Notes: a model not told the origin generated them from the sequence alone. Shown: positions 16,057 to 24,722, counted from the first letter of the stretch. The stretch is DNA of 64,000 nt from Labilibaculum manganireducens (GCF_002843385.1 NZ_MVDE01000001.1:1-64000), one strand, 5' to 3'. A program made the numbers and translations.

Positions 16057-16266
16057 ATGGAATATGAAAAACTTTTTGCAAAAATGAATCAGTTTACTAT
16101 CAACAAATTTGAAGATGATGATTTTGAAATGGCTGGCAAAGTATGTGACTGGAGAAATCATGTTCCTGATGCATTGAAAAAAGATTGGAAATTTTTAACT
16201 CAAAGAGAAAAAGAGATTATTTTTTTAATGGCAGAGCAGCAAGCATCTGCTGAAAAATGGGATTAA
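16057..16266 (+). CDS. Hypothetical phage protein, 69 residues
   Basis: Acidic helical protein of unknown function containing DDFEMAGKVCDWRNHVPDALKKDWKFLTQREKEIIFLMAEQQ. ATG 16057 is preferred because the only upstream in-frame ATG (16027) lies inside the preceding interrupted frame. It is the last gene before the convergent terminator. Confidence 0.55.
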   Translation: MEYEKLFAKMNQFTINKFEDDDFEMAGKVCDWRNHVPDALKKDWKFLTQREKEIIFLMAEQQASAEKWD

Positions 16267-16284
16267 CTAAAACCAAAACAGGAA

Positions 16285-16296
16285 ACGACATGTCGT
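16285..16296. repeat. ACGACATGTCGT palindrome copy
   Basis: A perfect 12-bp palindrome followed by GTCCCTACGG, the same form as the copies at 17380-17440 and 19351-19370. It lies next to the terminator shared by the early and head operons. Confidence 0.7.
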
Positions 16297-16323
16297 GTCC
16301 CTACGGAACAACCGAAAAGAAAA

Positions 16324-16350
16324 GGCTGCCAAAACGGGCAGCCTTTTTTT
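16324..16350. terminator. Terminator between convergent early and head operons
   Basis: GGCTGCC (16324-16330) pairs with GGCAGCC (16337-16343) around a 6-nt loop and is followed by seven T on the plus strand. After it come further ACAGCC-T7 units (about 16351-16377), partial duplications of the tail of the terminator, ending at the stop of the leftward gene. A-runs upstream of the stem are short, so it mainly ends rightward transcription. Confidence 0.8.
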
Positions 16351-16374
16351 ACAGCCTTTTTTTACAGCCTTTTT

Positions 16375-16800
16375 TCACAGCATTTTTTTGCATTCAAAAT
16401 CTATGAATGTAATCATCCATCCTTGGTAGCGGTGCCAATGCTGCCAACCTCTAAAAATCAGTTTTGAAGTGATTTCCTCGCCATCGAGCGTAGGAATGTG
16501 CAAGTCGAGAATGTTGAGTACCTGCAAGGCCATTGCTTCGTGAGCGTCGATATCGGAGTCAGAAATTCCTTCGGTAGTCTGCACATTCTGATTGTACACG
16601 TGCACGCGTATTTTAAGAGGGCTGCGGCGCTTCATTTTACTAATGTCGTCGAATTGTAAGGCGTCGGGGAATTCAACAAAGAAACCTGCGTTAAATGCCC
16701 AACCTGCTTGTTCGTACTGCACATTGTACCATTGACAATCTTCGGATGTTGCAATGGTATTTAATTGTGCTTTAATGTCTTTGTAAATGTCGTTTAACAT
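16375..16800 (-). CDS. Probable tail-completion/terminator protein
   Basis: This 141-residue protein is last in the leftward head operon, right after the gpG-like gene, where tail completion or tail terminator proteins are found in siphovirus-type transposable phages. It contains NVQYEQAGWAFNAGFFVEFP, SPLKIRVHVYNQNV and RYQGWMITFIDFECKK, with strands as expected for that fold. The assignment rests on position and style; no clear named family is evident. Confidence 0.5.
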   Translation of the reverse strand: MLNDIYKDIKAQLNTIATSEDCQWYNVQYEQAGWAFNAGFFVEFPDALQFDDISKMKRRSPLKIRVHVYNQNVQTTEGISDSDIDAHEAMALQVLNILDLHIPTLDGEEITSKLIFRGWQHWHRYQGWMITFIDFECKKML

Positions 16801-16852
16801 GGTTAATTTAATTAGGAATTAATAATTATGAATTACGGCCATTGGAGTGACC

Positions 16853-17314
16853 CTACATGAATATGTCTTTTTCTAATTTATCGAGCTTGTTTTCGATGCG
16901 TTTGTCGAGGGCGGAACTGGGGCCGATCATTTGGCGCTGTGGCATTGTAAATCCGGGTGGTTTGCCTGCTTTTAATCCTTCGTTGTGAACGGCTGCATGT
17001 GGAAAAGAACTTGTAAAAGCCACCTGTGTATTGGTGCTGGTGGTTTCGTTATCCCAAGATCGCCTCAGTTTGCCTGATTTAATCAGCATTGCATTTTGCT
17101 TGCCTTTGCTTTTGCCTTTGGTGTACTTGCCTAGTGTGGATCGCTTACGGCTTTTCCATTTGTTCCGCTTTCCGGGAGCGACTTCGAAGCCCTTGTTTTT
17201 AAAGTTGTCATGGATAAAATCAAGTCCCTCAACTTTGGCAATGCCCGGCAACCGCCTCACCATTTTGGGTATGCGTGTTTGCAGGGATCGTATTTTTTGT
17301 TGAAAAGCGTTCAT
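16853..17314 (-). CDS. Virion morphogenesis protein (Mu gpG-like, tail-type)
   Basis: This 153-residue basic protein matches the Mu gpG/phage virion morphogenesis family: an N-terminal helix, WKSRKRSTLGKYTKGKSKGK, LIKSGKLRRSWDNETT, FPHAAVHNEGLKAGKP and the end motif MPQRQMIGPS. The family acts in head-tail joining. Between its start and the next gene upstream (117 bp) there are short AATTAGGAATTA-type and ACGACATG-type repeats. Confidence 0.8.
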   Translation of the reverse strand: MNAFQQKIRSLQTRIPKMVRRLPGIAKVEGLDFIHDNFKNKGFEVAPGKRNKWKSRKRSTLGKYTKGKSKGKQNAMLIKSGKLRRSWDNETTSTNTQVAFTSSFPHAAVHNEGLKAGKPPGFTMPQRQMIGPSSALDKRIENKLDKLEKDIFM

Positions 17315-17440
17315 GTTTAATTAGGAATTAAGAATTACGAGTTAGGAATTATGAATTGCACCCCCCTGCCTGTCGGTGGTCACGACATGTCGTGACCCTA
17401 CGGTTTCAAATATCTGAACAATGTCGTGACCCTACGGTTT
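17311..17440. repeat. AATTAGGAATTA repeats and tandem TGTCGTGACCCTACGG repeats
   Basis: From 17311 to 17357 the AATTAGGAATTA/AAGAATTACGAGTTAGG pattern is repeated several times; a shorter relative lies at 16806-16836. A TCACGACATGTCGTGA palindrome lies at 17380-17395. ATGTCGTGACCCTACGGTTT occurs at 17387 and again at 17421, 34 bp apart, and the second copy overlaps the stop codon of the head gene ending at 17432. These look like host-type REP sequences inserted in the phage operon. Confidence 0.65.
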
Positions 17441-18184
17441 TAAATATTTGTCCAGGTACTTGGTGGCCTGATCGGTTACTTTTTTGGCTTCTTTTTTATC
17501 AACATCAGCCTGATAGCCGTTGCTGTCGGCAAAGAGTTTTTTGTCCTTACCCGGATTAAAATCGAAACCTTTGTCGGGCTTGTTTTTTTCTGGCACTTCG
17601 GTTGGTGCTCTATCAGTTTGTGTAACCGAACATCTGCATTTCCAACCATTTGGCGGATAATTGCTGTTCCAAAATTTGTGATTAATCGGCAGGATTGTTC
17701 CGTCTAGTTTGGCATGTTCCGGCCTTGTTTTTTTGTCGCCCACTGCTCTGTATTCCAAGTTTGGATAGATGTCGGCATTCTCTTTAAATCCCTCCCACTT
17801 AATTGCCATTTGTGAACTGGCCACCGCCTGATCGTATTCGGTCTCTAACCAAAACTTATTGTATTGCTCGGTTAGCGGTTGAGCAGCCTTTTTAAATTCG
17901 CTCCACGAGCGCGGTTTACCTTTGTCATCGGTCAGTAAATCGCGCAAAGCCGATTGCTCGTTGTGGTTCTTAAAGGCTGCAAAGCTCGATGCGTTTACCC
18001 GTAACTCCTCGGCTAGTGCAGCGTATTGGTAATCGGTTGTAAATTGCATGCCTGCCTCTTCGATGGATTTCACCAGACTTTCGAAGTTGAGCAACCACAT
18101 TTCGTAGTCGATGCCATTTGCCCCTGCAAAAAAACGTTTCAACCAAGCCTCCAGCGGATTGCTTTCGGCTTTTATTCTGACCAA
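17432..18184 (-). CDS. Head morphogenesis protein (Mu gpF-like/SPP1 gp7-like)
   Basis: This 250-residue protein has the block DGTILPINHKFWNSNYPPNGWKCRCSVTQ, characteristic of the Mu gpF/SPP1 gp7 minor head family. It acts in early head assembly at the portal. Its start overlaps the end of the portal gene by 13 bp and the gpG-like gene follows after the repeat cluster. It is about half the size of Mu gpF (about 420 residues), similar to many Bacteroidota phage versions. Confidence 0.85.
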   Translation of the reverse strand: MVRIKAESNPLEAWLKRFFAGANGIDYEMWLLNFESLVKSIEEAGMQFTTDYQYAALAEELRVNASSFAAFKNHNEQSALRDLLTDDKGKPRSWSEFKKAAQPLTEQYNKFWLETEYDQAVASSQMAIKWEGFKENADIYPNLEYRAVGDKKTRPEHAKLDGTILPINHKFWNSNYPPNGWKCRCSVTQTDRAPTEVPEKNKPDKGFDFNPGKDKKLFADSNGYQADVDKKEAKKVTDQATKYLDKYLKP

Positions 18185-19332
18185 GGCAAGCGATTCACCG
18201 GGCTTTTTTTTTTAGCATCCTCCTCGTCTGGATCATTCACAATTGCCTGGCTGTTTTCCTTGGCTGTTTTAGGGTCCAATTCCGGGAATCGGATTTTTGC
18301 ATTATCGTGAATTTGATAACCGTGATATCTGAGAAAATTGTGTAATCTGAAATTGATTAGATTGGTTAACCTTCTCAATCGGCTGGCTGTGTACTGATCT
18401 AAAATACGCTCGTGAACCTCTGCGCTGCCCACATAGGCCTGTTCGTCGGACGTTCCTGTTTGTCCGTTAATCAGCTTTGCAATTTCTTTGTTGCACAGCT
18501 CTACATTATCCTTATAAATAAGGTGTCCGCTGCCTGCGCTCGAATCTTCGAGGGTTTCAATTTCATCATCGATATCGGCAATCATGTAGCCGTTTCGGGC
18601 AAAATTGGCAGCTGCGCGTTCTTTTTTATCCAATTCCGTTTCGTCGTCGGTATCGGTTTTATAAATTACGCGAGGCATCCCCCATTTTTCGGAGTGCTCT
18701 GCCCAGTCGCCCCGTGCAAAGGCTTTAAAAATCACCTCTCTACTTATCGACTCCAACAAGCCTAAATCGTCGGTTTCGCCAATTTCGAAAAGAAAAAGCG
18801 CTTCGGGTTTGTCGCCGATCGGTATGCCCGATGTGTCGGTACTTTCGATAATGATGTTGCGGTTGAATGGGTAAATATTGGTTCTTGGAAACACCTTACA
18901 GCCCAAAAATTCTCCATTCACATCTTGCTGACCAAATTCACAAACGGTATAACCCCACAATTCGGCATCGTAATAAATTTTAATAAAATCGGCAAACCAC
19001 GGTTTCTTAAACAAATCTGTAAGTTCCTCGTTTTCGATTCCATCCACCTCTACAACAAAGTGCGATGCCTGTAATTCATTCACCGCAGTAGCGTTTTGAG
19101 TGATTACCTGTGCATCTTTCACTGCATTTTTGTAAATCAAATGAAGCTTTTCCCATGATGGGTTGCTTTTGTCCTCTGCTTCTTCTAATGCCTGTCGCAG
19201 GGTGCTCATTTGCATCACAACACGATCGGGCTGAGGTTTGTTTACCTCCGCACTCATTCGCTTGCCTTTCTTTACAGTTGTTGTCTGCTTTGAGTCGCTG
19301 CTTTTGTTTAAAAATCGGTCTAAAATTCCCAT
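18172..19332 (-). CDS. Portal protein (DUF935, Mu gp29-like)
   Basis: This 386-residue protein should form the ring through which DNA enters and leaves the head. Typical DUF935 features are LFLFEIGETDDLGLLESISREVIFKAFARGDWAEHSEKWGMPRVIYK in the middle and DNVELCNKEIAKLINGQTGTSDEQAYVGSAEVHERILDQYTASRLRRL toward the C-terminus. The length is somewhat below Mu gp29 (512). The N-terminal 25 residues are basic. A palindromic repeat lies directly upstream of the start codon. Confidence 0.9.
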   Translation of the reverse strand: MGILDRFLNKSSDSKQTTTVKKGKRMSAEVNKPQPDRVVMQMSTLRQALEEAEDKSNPSWEKLHLIYKNAVKDAQVITQNATAVNELQASHFVVEVDGIENEELTDLFKKPWFADFIKIYYDAELWGYTVCEFGQQDVNGEFLGCKVFPRTNIYPFNRNIIIESTDTSGIPIGDKPEALFLFEIGETDDLGLLESISREVIFKAFARGDWAEHSEKWGMPRVIYKTDTDDETELDKKERAAANFARNGYMIADIDDEIETLEDSSAGSGHLIYKDNVELCNKEIAKLINGQTGTSDEQAYVGSAEVHERILDQYTASRLRRLTNLINFRLHNFLRYHGYQIHDNAKIRFPELDPKTAKENSQAIVNDPDEEDAKKKSPVNRLPWSE

Positions 19333-19350
19333 TTGTAGCTATTTATAAGA

Positions 19351-19370
19351 GGGCACGACATGTCGTGCCC
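19351..19370. repeat. 20-bp perfect palindrome GGGCACGACATGTCGTGCCC
   Basis: This 20-bp perfect palindrome lies in the 43-bp gap between the DUF1320 and portal genes. Followed by CCTAC, it is the fullest of the ACGACATGTCGT copies in the operon and has the form of common Bacteroidota REP elements. It would form a strong hairpin in the head mRNA. Confidence 0.75.
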
Positions 19371-19375
19371 CTACA

Positions 19376-19795
19376 TTAAAAAATATGATTGTCGCGTGGG
19401 GCATCGCCACCACTTCTGAATTTGCTTTTACTGGTACCATCAGCAGCCGTTAATGCCTTTATGGTGCTGTACATTTTACCTGAAGCAATGGCCCGAATGT
19501 CTTTAATTTCTTTGCTGTAGTTGTCGGAAATCCGCTCCGGGATTTCGTCATCAATAACCGTATTGTAGAGATAATATACGGTAATGGCTACCATCATGCG
19601 CACCATTTCGGGACTACGCGATGTACCTGCCTGTTTTAGTTCAGAGTCGATATCGAACCGCCCCCTTAGGGTTGCCAGTTCGCTGATTGCCAATTGCTCG
19701 GCTTCGTTCAGGTTCACGTCATCAGCACCACGAAGCGATGTAAGCACCTTGGTGGAGATGGAACCCTTTAAGTCTGTGTCTGTTAAAAATTCCAT
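19376..19795 (-). CDS. Mu gp36-like head protein (DUF1320)
   Basis: This 139-residue protein matches DUF1320: FLTDTDLKGSISTKVLTSLRG at the start, a helix-rich middle with LATLRGRFDIDSELK and RSPEMVRMMVAITVYYLYNTV, and DEIPERISDNYSKEIKDIRAIASG. This family forms head-tail connectors. Its first base is shared with the end of the 68-residue gene upstream. Confidence 0.8.
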   Translation of the reverse strand: MEFLTDTDLKGSISTKVLTSLRGADDVNLNEAEQLAISELATLRGRFDIDSELKQAGTSRSPEMVRMMVAITVYYLYNTVIDDEIPERISDNYSKEIKDIRAIASGKMYSTIKALTAADGTSKSKFRSGGDAPRDNHIF

Positions 19796-20001
19796 TATCC
19801 GTAGTAATAAATGATGTGCATACGATCGGTTGTATTAATCGAAACGATACTGATTTCGTTTTCGTTGACGAACTTGCAAAGATCGTCGGGGCTTTGGAAA
19901 GCTTTGTTTTTTAAATCCCGCCTTTTTATTGAAAACTTATTTTCGTTTTCCGGGCTTACAGCCACATTGCTGTTTTCATTTTTTTTACCAAATAGAGCCA
20001 T
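19795..20001 (-). CDS. Hypothetical head-operon protein, 68 residues
   Basis: No family recognised. The start at 20001 (MALFGKKNEN) is preferred over the in-frame ATG at 20058, which overlaps the terminase stop. It contains FSIKRRDLKNKAFQSPDDLCKFVNENEISIVSINT. It lies between terminase and the DUF1320 gene and may be a connector accessory. Confidence 0.5.
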   Translation of the reverse strand: MALFGKKNENSNVAVSPENENKFSIKRRDLKNKAFQSPDDLCKFVNENEISIVSINTTDRMHIIYYYG

Positions 20002-20032
20002 AATTAAATATTTATTGATTATTACTAAAATG

Positions 20033-21604
20033 CTACCATGCGGACCGACTGGATTCACGAGCTGATTTCCCTGTGCGGGTAGATCCGCCTGTGCCTTTTC
20101 CCTTGAATCGGTTTAATTTGTAGATTCCTCCCTCTACGGAATCGGGACCATCGTCGTGTTCCGCATCCGGGAAACCGAGAAACTGATTCCGAAGTTCCTG
20201 CATGTCGGGGCTGTGTTTTAAATCGATGTTGAAACGAATGATTCCCTGTTCGGTAAAAGGCGTTAAATTTTCGATACGAGCCTCTTTGTTTGGCTTCGTT
20301 CGCTTATCGCCACGAATGTGAAGTGTTTTACCGCGTTCGGTACCCAGTCGAAAATACTCATCGAGCATCATGTCTTGAATGAAGTTTGCCTCCATATAAT
20401 GGCGACAGGCTAATTTGTCGGGTACTTTATCGGCAATGGAATAATGACCACGAACCATTTCGGCGGTGGAGCATTGTCGGCAAAAAACATCGATGATATC
20501 GAAATAGCGGCCAATTTTACCAATCAGCACAATACTCTTAAAATCGGATGTTTTGGAGTTGCGATACGATGGATCGTTGTAACTCACCAATTTATCGTAA
20601 GCAGAAAGCGACTGCACTTTTATCCAGGGCAAATGTTCCTCCCTAAATATTTTACCCACCACGATGTGCTCGTGGAAAAACTCACGCAAACCGATACGCC
20701 AGCCTTGGCGGTTCATTTTAAGAACGATTTGTTCGCGGGTATATCTTTCCTTCCAAGCCGGAGCGCCTTTTTCCGATAAATCCTTTTTGTGAGTTTTCGG
20801 GTTTTCGAGGGCAAATACCTTGGAGTGATACAAGTCTTTTCGTTTGGGATCATCGGGTTCCACATCGCCCACTATTTTTGCCACCACACTTGCTTTATGG
20901 ATACGATTACCCAAACCAATTAATCGGGAACCGGTGTTTGGCATGGCTCCATAGAAATCACCCAGTAACCAATCCAACACTTCATCCACACGAGATTCGT
21001 TACGAACCAGTACCGCATCGTCGATATCATCGAAAACACCGTAATTTGGTCTTTTCTCGCTTTTACGGGTACCACGAGGCGACTGCCCGCGACCAAATGC
21101 CCAAAAGCCAATGCCATCGGCAGTCACAAAATGCCCATCCTGCCAATTTCCCAAAGAATATTGATCGCCAAAATCGTTTATATAGCGTTTGTTAAACATG
21201 AGCTCGGCCTGTATGTCGCCCAAAAGACCTGAAGCCTTGGCATTGTTCGCACTTGACAACATCATGCCCGATAATTCCCCATTTGCTTTTAAGAAAAGAG
21301 GCAGCATTAAATCGTAAATGATCGATTTTGCATGCTCACGCGGATACTCCAACATGGCGAAAATATCCTTGTTGTCGATAATCTTTTTAGTATCTCGCTT
21401 GTGAAAATAGGCAAAGTCGGAATCCATTAAATGCCCGAAATAGTAGCACGAGAATTTTACGAAATCGCCCAACAGCTTTTTTATCCGCTTTTGTTTTTGC
21501 GTTTCGGTTTCGCGATCGGCAGGTGTCGATCGCATAATACTTTCCTTTTCGCGTTGCCAGGCTTCGTATTCTCTTTTTGCCTTTATGTTCCAAATTGCTG
21601 TCAT
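20033..21604 (-). CDS. Terminase large subunit (Mu gp28-like)
   Basis: This 523-residue protein should be the packaging motor and nuclease. The ATPase half has LEYPREHAKSI, a Walker A variant as in Mu-type terminases, then GMMLSSANNAKASGLLGDIQAEL, and Walker B YGVFDDIDD. The nuclease half contains VSYNDPSYRNSKTSDFKSIVLIG with the first metal-binding aspartate and a late EHDDGPDSVEGGIY that supplies the last acidic residues. A basic serine-rich tail follows. It is directly downstream (4 bp) of the small subunit candidate. Confidence 0.9.
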   Translation of the reverse strand: MTAIWNIKAKREYEAWQREKESIMRSTPADRETETQKQKRIKKLLGDFVKFSCYYFGHLMDSDFAYFHKRDTKKIIDNKDIFAMLEYPREHAKSIIYDLMLPLFLKANGELSGMMLSSANNAKASGLLGDIQAELMFNKRYINDFGDQYSLGNWQDGHFVTADGIGFWAFGRGQSPRGTRKSEKRPNYGVFDDIDDAVLVRNESRVDEVLDWLLGDFYGAMPNTGSRLIGLGNRIHKASVVAKIVGDVEPDDPKRKDLYHSKVFALENPKTHKKDLSEKGAPAWKERYTREQIVLKMNRQGWRIGLREFFHEHIVVGKIFREEHLPWIKVQSLSAYDKLVSYNDPSYRNSKTSDFKSIVLIGKIGRYFDIIDVFCRQCSTAEMVRGHYSIADKVPDKLACRHYMEANFIQDMMLDEYFRLGTERGKTLHIRGDKRTKPNKEARIENLTPFTEQGIIRFNIDLKHSPDMQELRNQFLGFPDAEHDDGPDSVEGGIYKLNRFKGKGTGGSTRTGKSARESSRSAW

Positions 21605-21607
21605 GTG

Positions 21608-22084
21608 CTAAAGAGATTTACGTTTTTCGTTCAGGTACTTGTCAATAGGGTCGATAATGTCTTGAGCGAGATTTAAGTCCTCCTCTTTTAACCATTGACT
21701 GAACTCACGCAGAATTTTCACGATTGCCGACCAATCCAGCTCCTTACCCTTTACTGTTGTAAAGAGCTTTTGAACCGCATCAATTTCCCCTTTCGGGATT
21801 AAGCATTTGCCCAACTCCTCAACAGTCATGCTGTCGTTTATGTCGGCGCCCAGTTTTTCCGATATCATTCTGATTACGGTAGTTTGATGAGATAGTGCCG
21901 AAAGAGCATTTTCTTCGGAGGTGTTGCGTTTGATGGAATGATCGAGGCGCTTTTTACGCAAGCCACCCAAGGTCACATACTTCGAGACAGTTGCCTCGCT
22001 CAACTTGAGCATTTTGGCTATCTGCTTTTGCTCATAACCTTCTTTAAATAGTAGCTCTACTGCCGCCTTTTTGGTTAGTTCCAT
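21608..22084 (-). CDS. Probable terminase small subunit with HTH
   Basis: This 158-residue protein has an N-terminal helix-turn-helix (LLFKEGYEQKQIAKMLKLSEATVSKYV, about 10-37), as is usual for small terminase subunits that recognise the packaging site. The C-terminal part is helical and acidic. It lies directly upstream of the large subunit and is the first gene of the leftward head operon, which supports the role. Confidence 0.7.
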   Translation of the reverse strand: MELTKKAAVELLFKEGYEQKQIAKMLKLSEATVSKYVTLGGLRKKRLDHSIKRNTSEENALSALSHQTTVIRMISEKLGADINDSMTVEELGKCLIPKGEIDAVQKLFTTVKGKELDWSAIVKILREFSQWLKEEDLNLAQDIIDPIDKYLNEKRKSL

Positions 22085-22257
22085 TCTGTTTTTGCCTTAA
22101 AATTCGCAAAATGCAATATTAATTGCCAAAATGTCAGTAAGGCTTACCACAAATGGCGCAAGCCTTTCGCAATTAGTTGAAAAAATGAGTAAAACTGCTG
22201 AATTTTAAAGTCTCGAAGCAATACGCAATTTGCGATAATCAACAAAATGACCGTGTA
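22085..22257. promoter_or_regulatory. Divergent late control region
   Basis: This 173-bp gap separates the leftward head operon and the rightward capsid-tail operon. It holds GCAAAATGCAATATTAAT (22106-22123), which differs at only a few positions from GCAAAATGTAATATATAT (3871-3888) in the early control region, and the palindrome CGCAATTTGCG (22224-22234), plus another TTCGCAATTAG (about 22169). A late activator or the repressor probably acts here. No exact TAnnTTTG element was confirmed. Confidence 0.5.
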
Positions 22258-23331
22258 ATGGAATTGAAATTCTCGAAAATAGTAAGCAAGGAAACCAGAA
22301 GCGCAAGCATATCTCTATATGGAGAAATAGGTGACGGCGATAAACAAGTGAATGGTCACCATTGGGCGCACGAATTTAATTACTTGGATAGAAATCACGA
22401 CAACGTTGATGTTTTGGTGAATGGGTTCGGTGGTAATGTTGTGCATGGGCTGAGTGCCGTAGCCAGTATTATAGCTGGAACATCGCAAATAAGTACTACA
22501 AATGTTGGAGTTGCTGCAAGTATGCTTGGCATTATTGCCTTAATGGGTGACAAGCCTAAAATGTATGACTACGCAAAGCTAATGTTACACTCCCCTTACT
22601 ACGAGGATGAAAATGGCGACAAGACAAACAAACTATCGGCTAAGGATAAGAAGGCGCTAGTTGTTTTAAGAGATATTCTTGTTAGGCTGCTCATGAAAAG
22701 AGGCAAGACCGAGGAGGAGGTTAATAAGATTTTAAAAACAGATACCTGGTACAGTGCTGAGGAAGCTCTTGCGGAAGGTCTTATTGATGAAATTATTGTA
22801 ACAGGAAGAAAAAAAGAGTTAGACTCATTGGAGCCCATGGCGCTGGTGGCAAAACTCAACGATGAATACAAACCAAAAATTGAACGAAAAATGAAAACTG
22901 TAATTGCAGCGTTGGGCTTGCCGGAAGAAAGCAACGAGCAGGCCGTATTGGAAGCGGTTAACAAACTGAAAAGTGAGGAGAATGCTCCTGACCTTACGGC
23001 TGTTGTTGACAAATTAATTGTTGTGGCGAAAGCGCACGGCACAGTAACGGACAAAAACGAAGCATCTATGCGAAAGTTGGCAACTACCGACTTTGGTTTA
23101 TTTGTAGATGTTTTGAATCTGGAAGAAGTACCAGCTACTGGCGGTGGTACTGAAAGTACCCGCATTTCGGATGTGATTGCTGAGTTGAACAAAAGCAAAG
23201 GCGGCGGAAAATCCGATGAAAAAACATTTGGATGGTTCGAAAAAAACGATCCTGAAGCCCTGGCAAAAATGGAGATCAGCGATCCTGTAAAGTTCAAGGC
23301 TCTTGAAGATGCTGATAACGCAGCATACTGA
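22258..23331 (+). CDS. ClpP-like prohead protease fused to scaffold
   Basis: This 357-residue protein should process the head during maturation. Residues 1-190 are ClpP/S14-like: VDVLVNGFGGNVVHGLSAVASI, VAASMLGIIAL with Ser88 as nucleophile, and YAKLMLHSPYY with His111. A linker precedes a helical scaffold-type C-terminal half (about 215-357) with ALGLPEESNEQAVLEAVNKLK. A fused protease-scaffold is known in many siphoviruses. The capsid genes follow after a short gap. Confidence 0.85.
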   Translation: MELKFSKIVSKETRSASISLYGEIGDGDKQVNGHHWAHEFNYLDRNHDNVDVLVNGFGGNVVHGLSAVASIIAGTSQISTTNVGVAASMLGIIALMGDKPKMYDYAKLMLHSPYYEDENGDKTNKLSAKDKKALVVLRDILVRLLMKRGKTEEEVNKILKTDTWYSAEEALAEGLIDEIIVTGRKKELDSLEPMALVAKLNDEYKPKIERKMKTVIAALGLPEESNEQAVLEAVNKLKSEENAPDLTAVVDKLIVVAKAHGTVTDKNEASMRKLATTDFGLFVDVLNLEEVPATGGGTESTRISDVIAELNKSKGGGKSDEKTFGWFEKNDPEALAKMEISDPVKFKALEDADNAAY

Positions 23332-23391
23332 TCTGTTTTGTTGCCGGTAACGGTATCAATTAACCTTTGTTAAATCTTAATAATCCATAAA

Positions 23392-23736
23392 ATGGTAGAA
23401 CAAATTGTAAAATATCCTTTTGGCGAGGCATCCAGCCTTAGCCTTTCGGCTTCGGGAGCTCAGGCACTCGAAATCAACAACTCGATGACTGTTGTTGATG
23501 GTGCCAGCATTGCTGCAACTGCCGACAGAACGATCAACTTAACAGTTGACGAAAGCGTTGCTCTTGGCGACAGAATCCTCTTTAAAGTAAAAACTGCTGC
23601 TACCGAAAACACTGTTTTTGGAACTGGTATTACCGGAGTCACATTTGCGGGTATTGCGGGTAAAACCAAAACTGTTGAGGCCGTTTTTGACGGCAGTAAT
23701 TTCGTTGTATCAGGCGCTCCTGTTCAAATTGACTAA
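23392..23736 (+). CDS. Probable head decoration protein
   Basis: This 114-residue protein is a strand-rich, threonine- and alanine-rich protein lying between protease and capsid, the usual place of a decoration or cement protein. It contains VVDGASIAATADRTINLTVDESVALGDRILFKVKT. No catalytic motif. The assignment is from position and composition. Confidence 0.55.
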   Translation: MVEQIVKYPFGEASSLSLSASGAQALEINNSMTVVDGASIAATADRTINLTVDESVALGDRILFKVKTAATENTVFGTGITGVTFAGIAGKTKTVEAVFDGSNFVVSGAPVQID

Positions 23737-23754
23737 CCTTTTAAATTTGTAAAA

Positions 23755-24696
23755 ATGTCACAGATTAATCCTGTAAAATATTCAAAAGAACTTCAGAAAG
23801 TTCTATTTCCAAACAATTCCTTTTACAAGAAATCGATTGGGGAAACGGGCGTAGCGGATAACGTTACTTCTGTAGAGAGACCCGTGCAGGGCTCTATCGG
23901 AAAAGGCAAAAAAGGCGTGCCTAAAACATTGCCTTTGGCAGTTAAAACGGCCTTGGACAGCTCAGACAGCTATGGTGTTGATTTGGTTTATGCAGATCCG
24001 TTGTTGATTCAGAATCCAACTGATTACGCGCTAAATTACAACAAGCGTGCAACCAAGCAGGCTCAGCAGGCTTCGGTAATCGAAACCAAATGTGCTGATA
24101 TTGCTGCCGTTAATTGGGGTCCGAGTGTTGCCGCTCAAATTCTGAAATCGACAGGTTCGGTACGTGCTTCGAATGTAGTAGGCTTAACCGGAAACCGCAA
24201 GGCGATTCAGAAAGTAGACATGCTTGCTGTTAAGAATCTGCTGATGCGCATGAACGTTGACGGACAAGGCGGTGAAATGTGCATGTTGGCTACACCGGAT
24301 GCTTACACCGATTTGTTGGCAATTCCTGAATTCGTTGATTACGAAAAAACAGGAAACAGCTCGAAGCTGGCAGAGGGAATAATCGGGCGTATTTTGGGCA
24401 TTAATATTTATTACCGAAGTACTGAGGAAGGTCATACTGGCTTGTTATACACCAATGCGGCTACCCCTGTAAAGAAAAGTACCGAGGATGCAATTGCTGC
24501 AACTGACCGACCTGCCAACCTGTTTTGGAACTCGAACATGGTTTGCCGTGCAGAGGGAAAACTGAAAGCAATCGTAAATGAAGAAGCCCCTGGTTATATG
24601 GGTGGAACTATTATCGAGGCTCAGGTTCGTTTTGGAGCATCTACTGCCCGTCAAGATCAAAAAGGAGTGATCGCCTTGTTAGAAGACAACGCATAA
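23755..24696 (+). CDS. Major capsid protein
   Basis: This 313-residue protein lies right after the protease and decoration genes. Its N-terminus (SQINPVKYSKELQKVLFPNNSFYKKS) and middle (ALNYNKRATKQAQQASVIETKCADIAAVNWGPS) fit Bacteroidota phage capsids of the HK97 fold, and ANLFWNSNMVCRAEGKLKAIVNE and GGTIIEAQVRFGASTARQDQKGVIAL resemble the final strands. The cut site for the protease is not identified. A REP-like sequence block follows. Confidence 0.75.
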   Translation: MSQINPVKYSKELQKVLFPNNSFYKKSIGETGVADNVTSVERPVQGSIGKGKKGVPKTLPLAVKTALDSSDSYGVDLVYADPLLIQNPTDYALNYNKRATKQAQQASVIETKCADIAAVNWGPSVAAQILKSTGSVRASNVVGLTGNRKAIQKVDMLAVKNLLMRMNVDGQGGEMCMLATPDAYTDLLAIPEFVDYEKTGNSSKLAEGIIGRILGINIYYRSTEEGHTGLLYTNAATPVKKSTEDAIAATDRPANLFWNSNMVCRAEGKLKAIVNEEAPGYMGGTIIEAQVRFGASTARQDQKGVIALLEDNA

Positions 24697-24722
24697 AATA
24701 TACCCTGAGAGTTGTGATCAGT

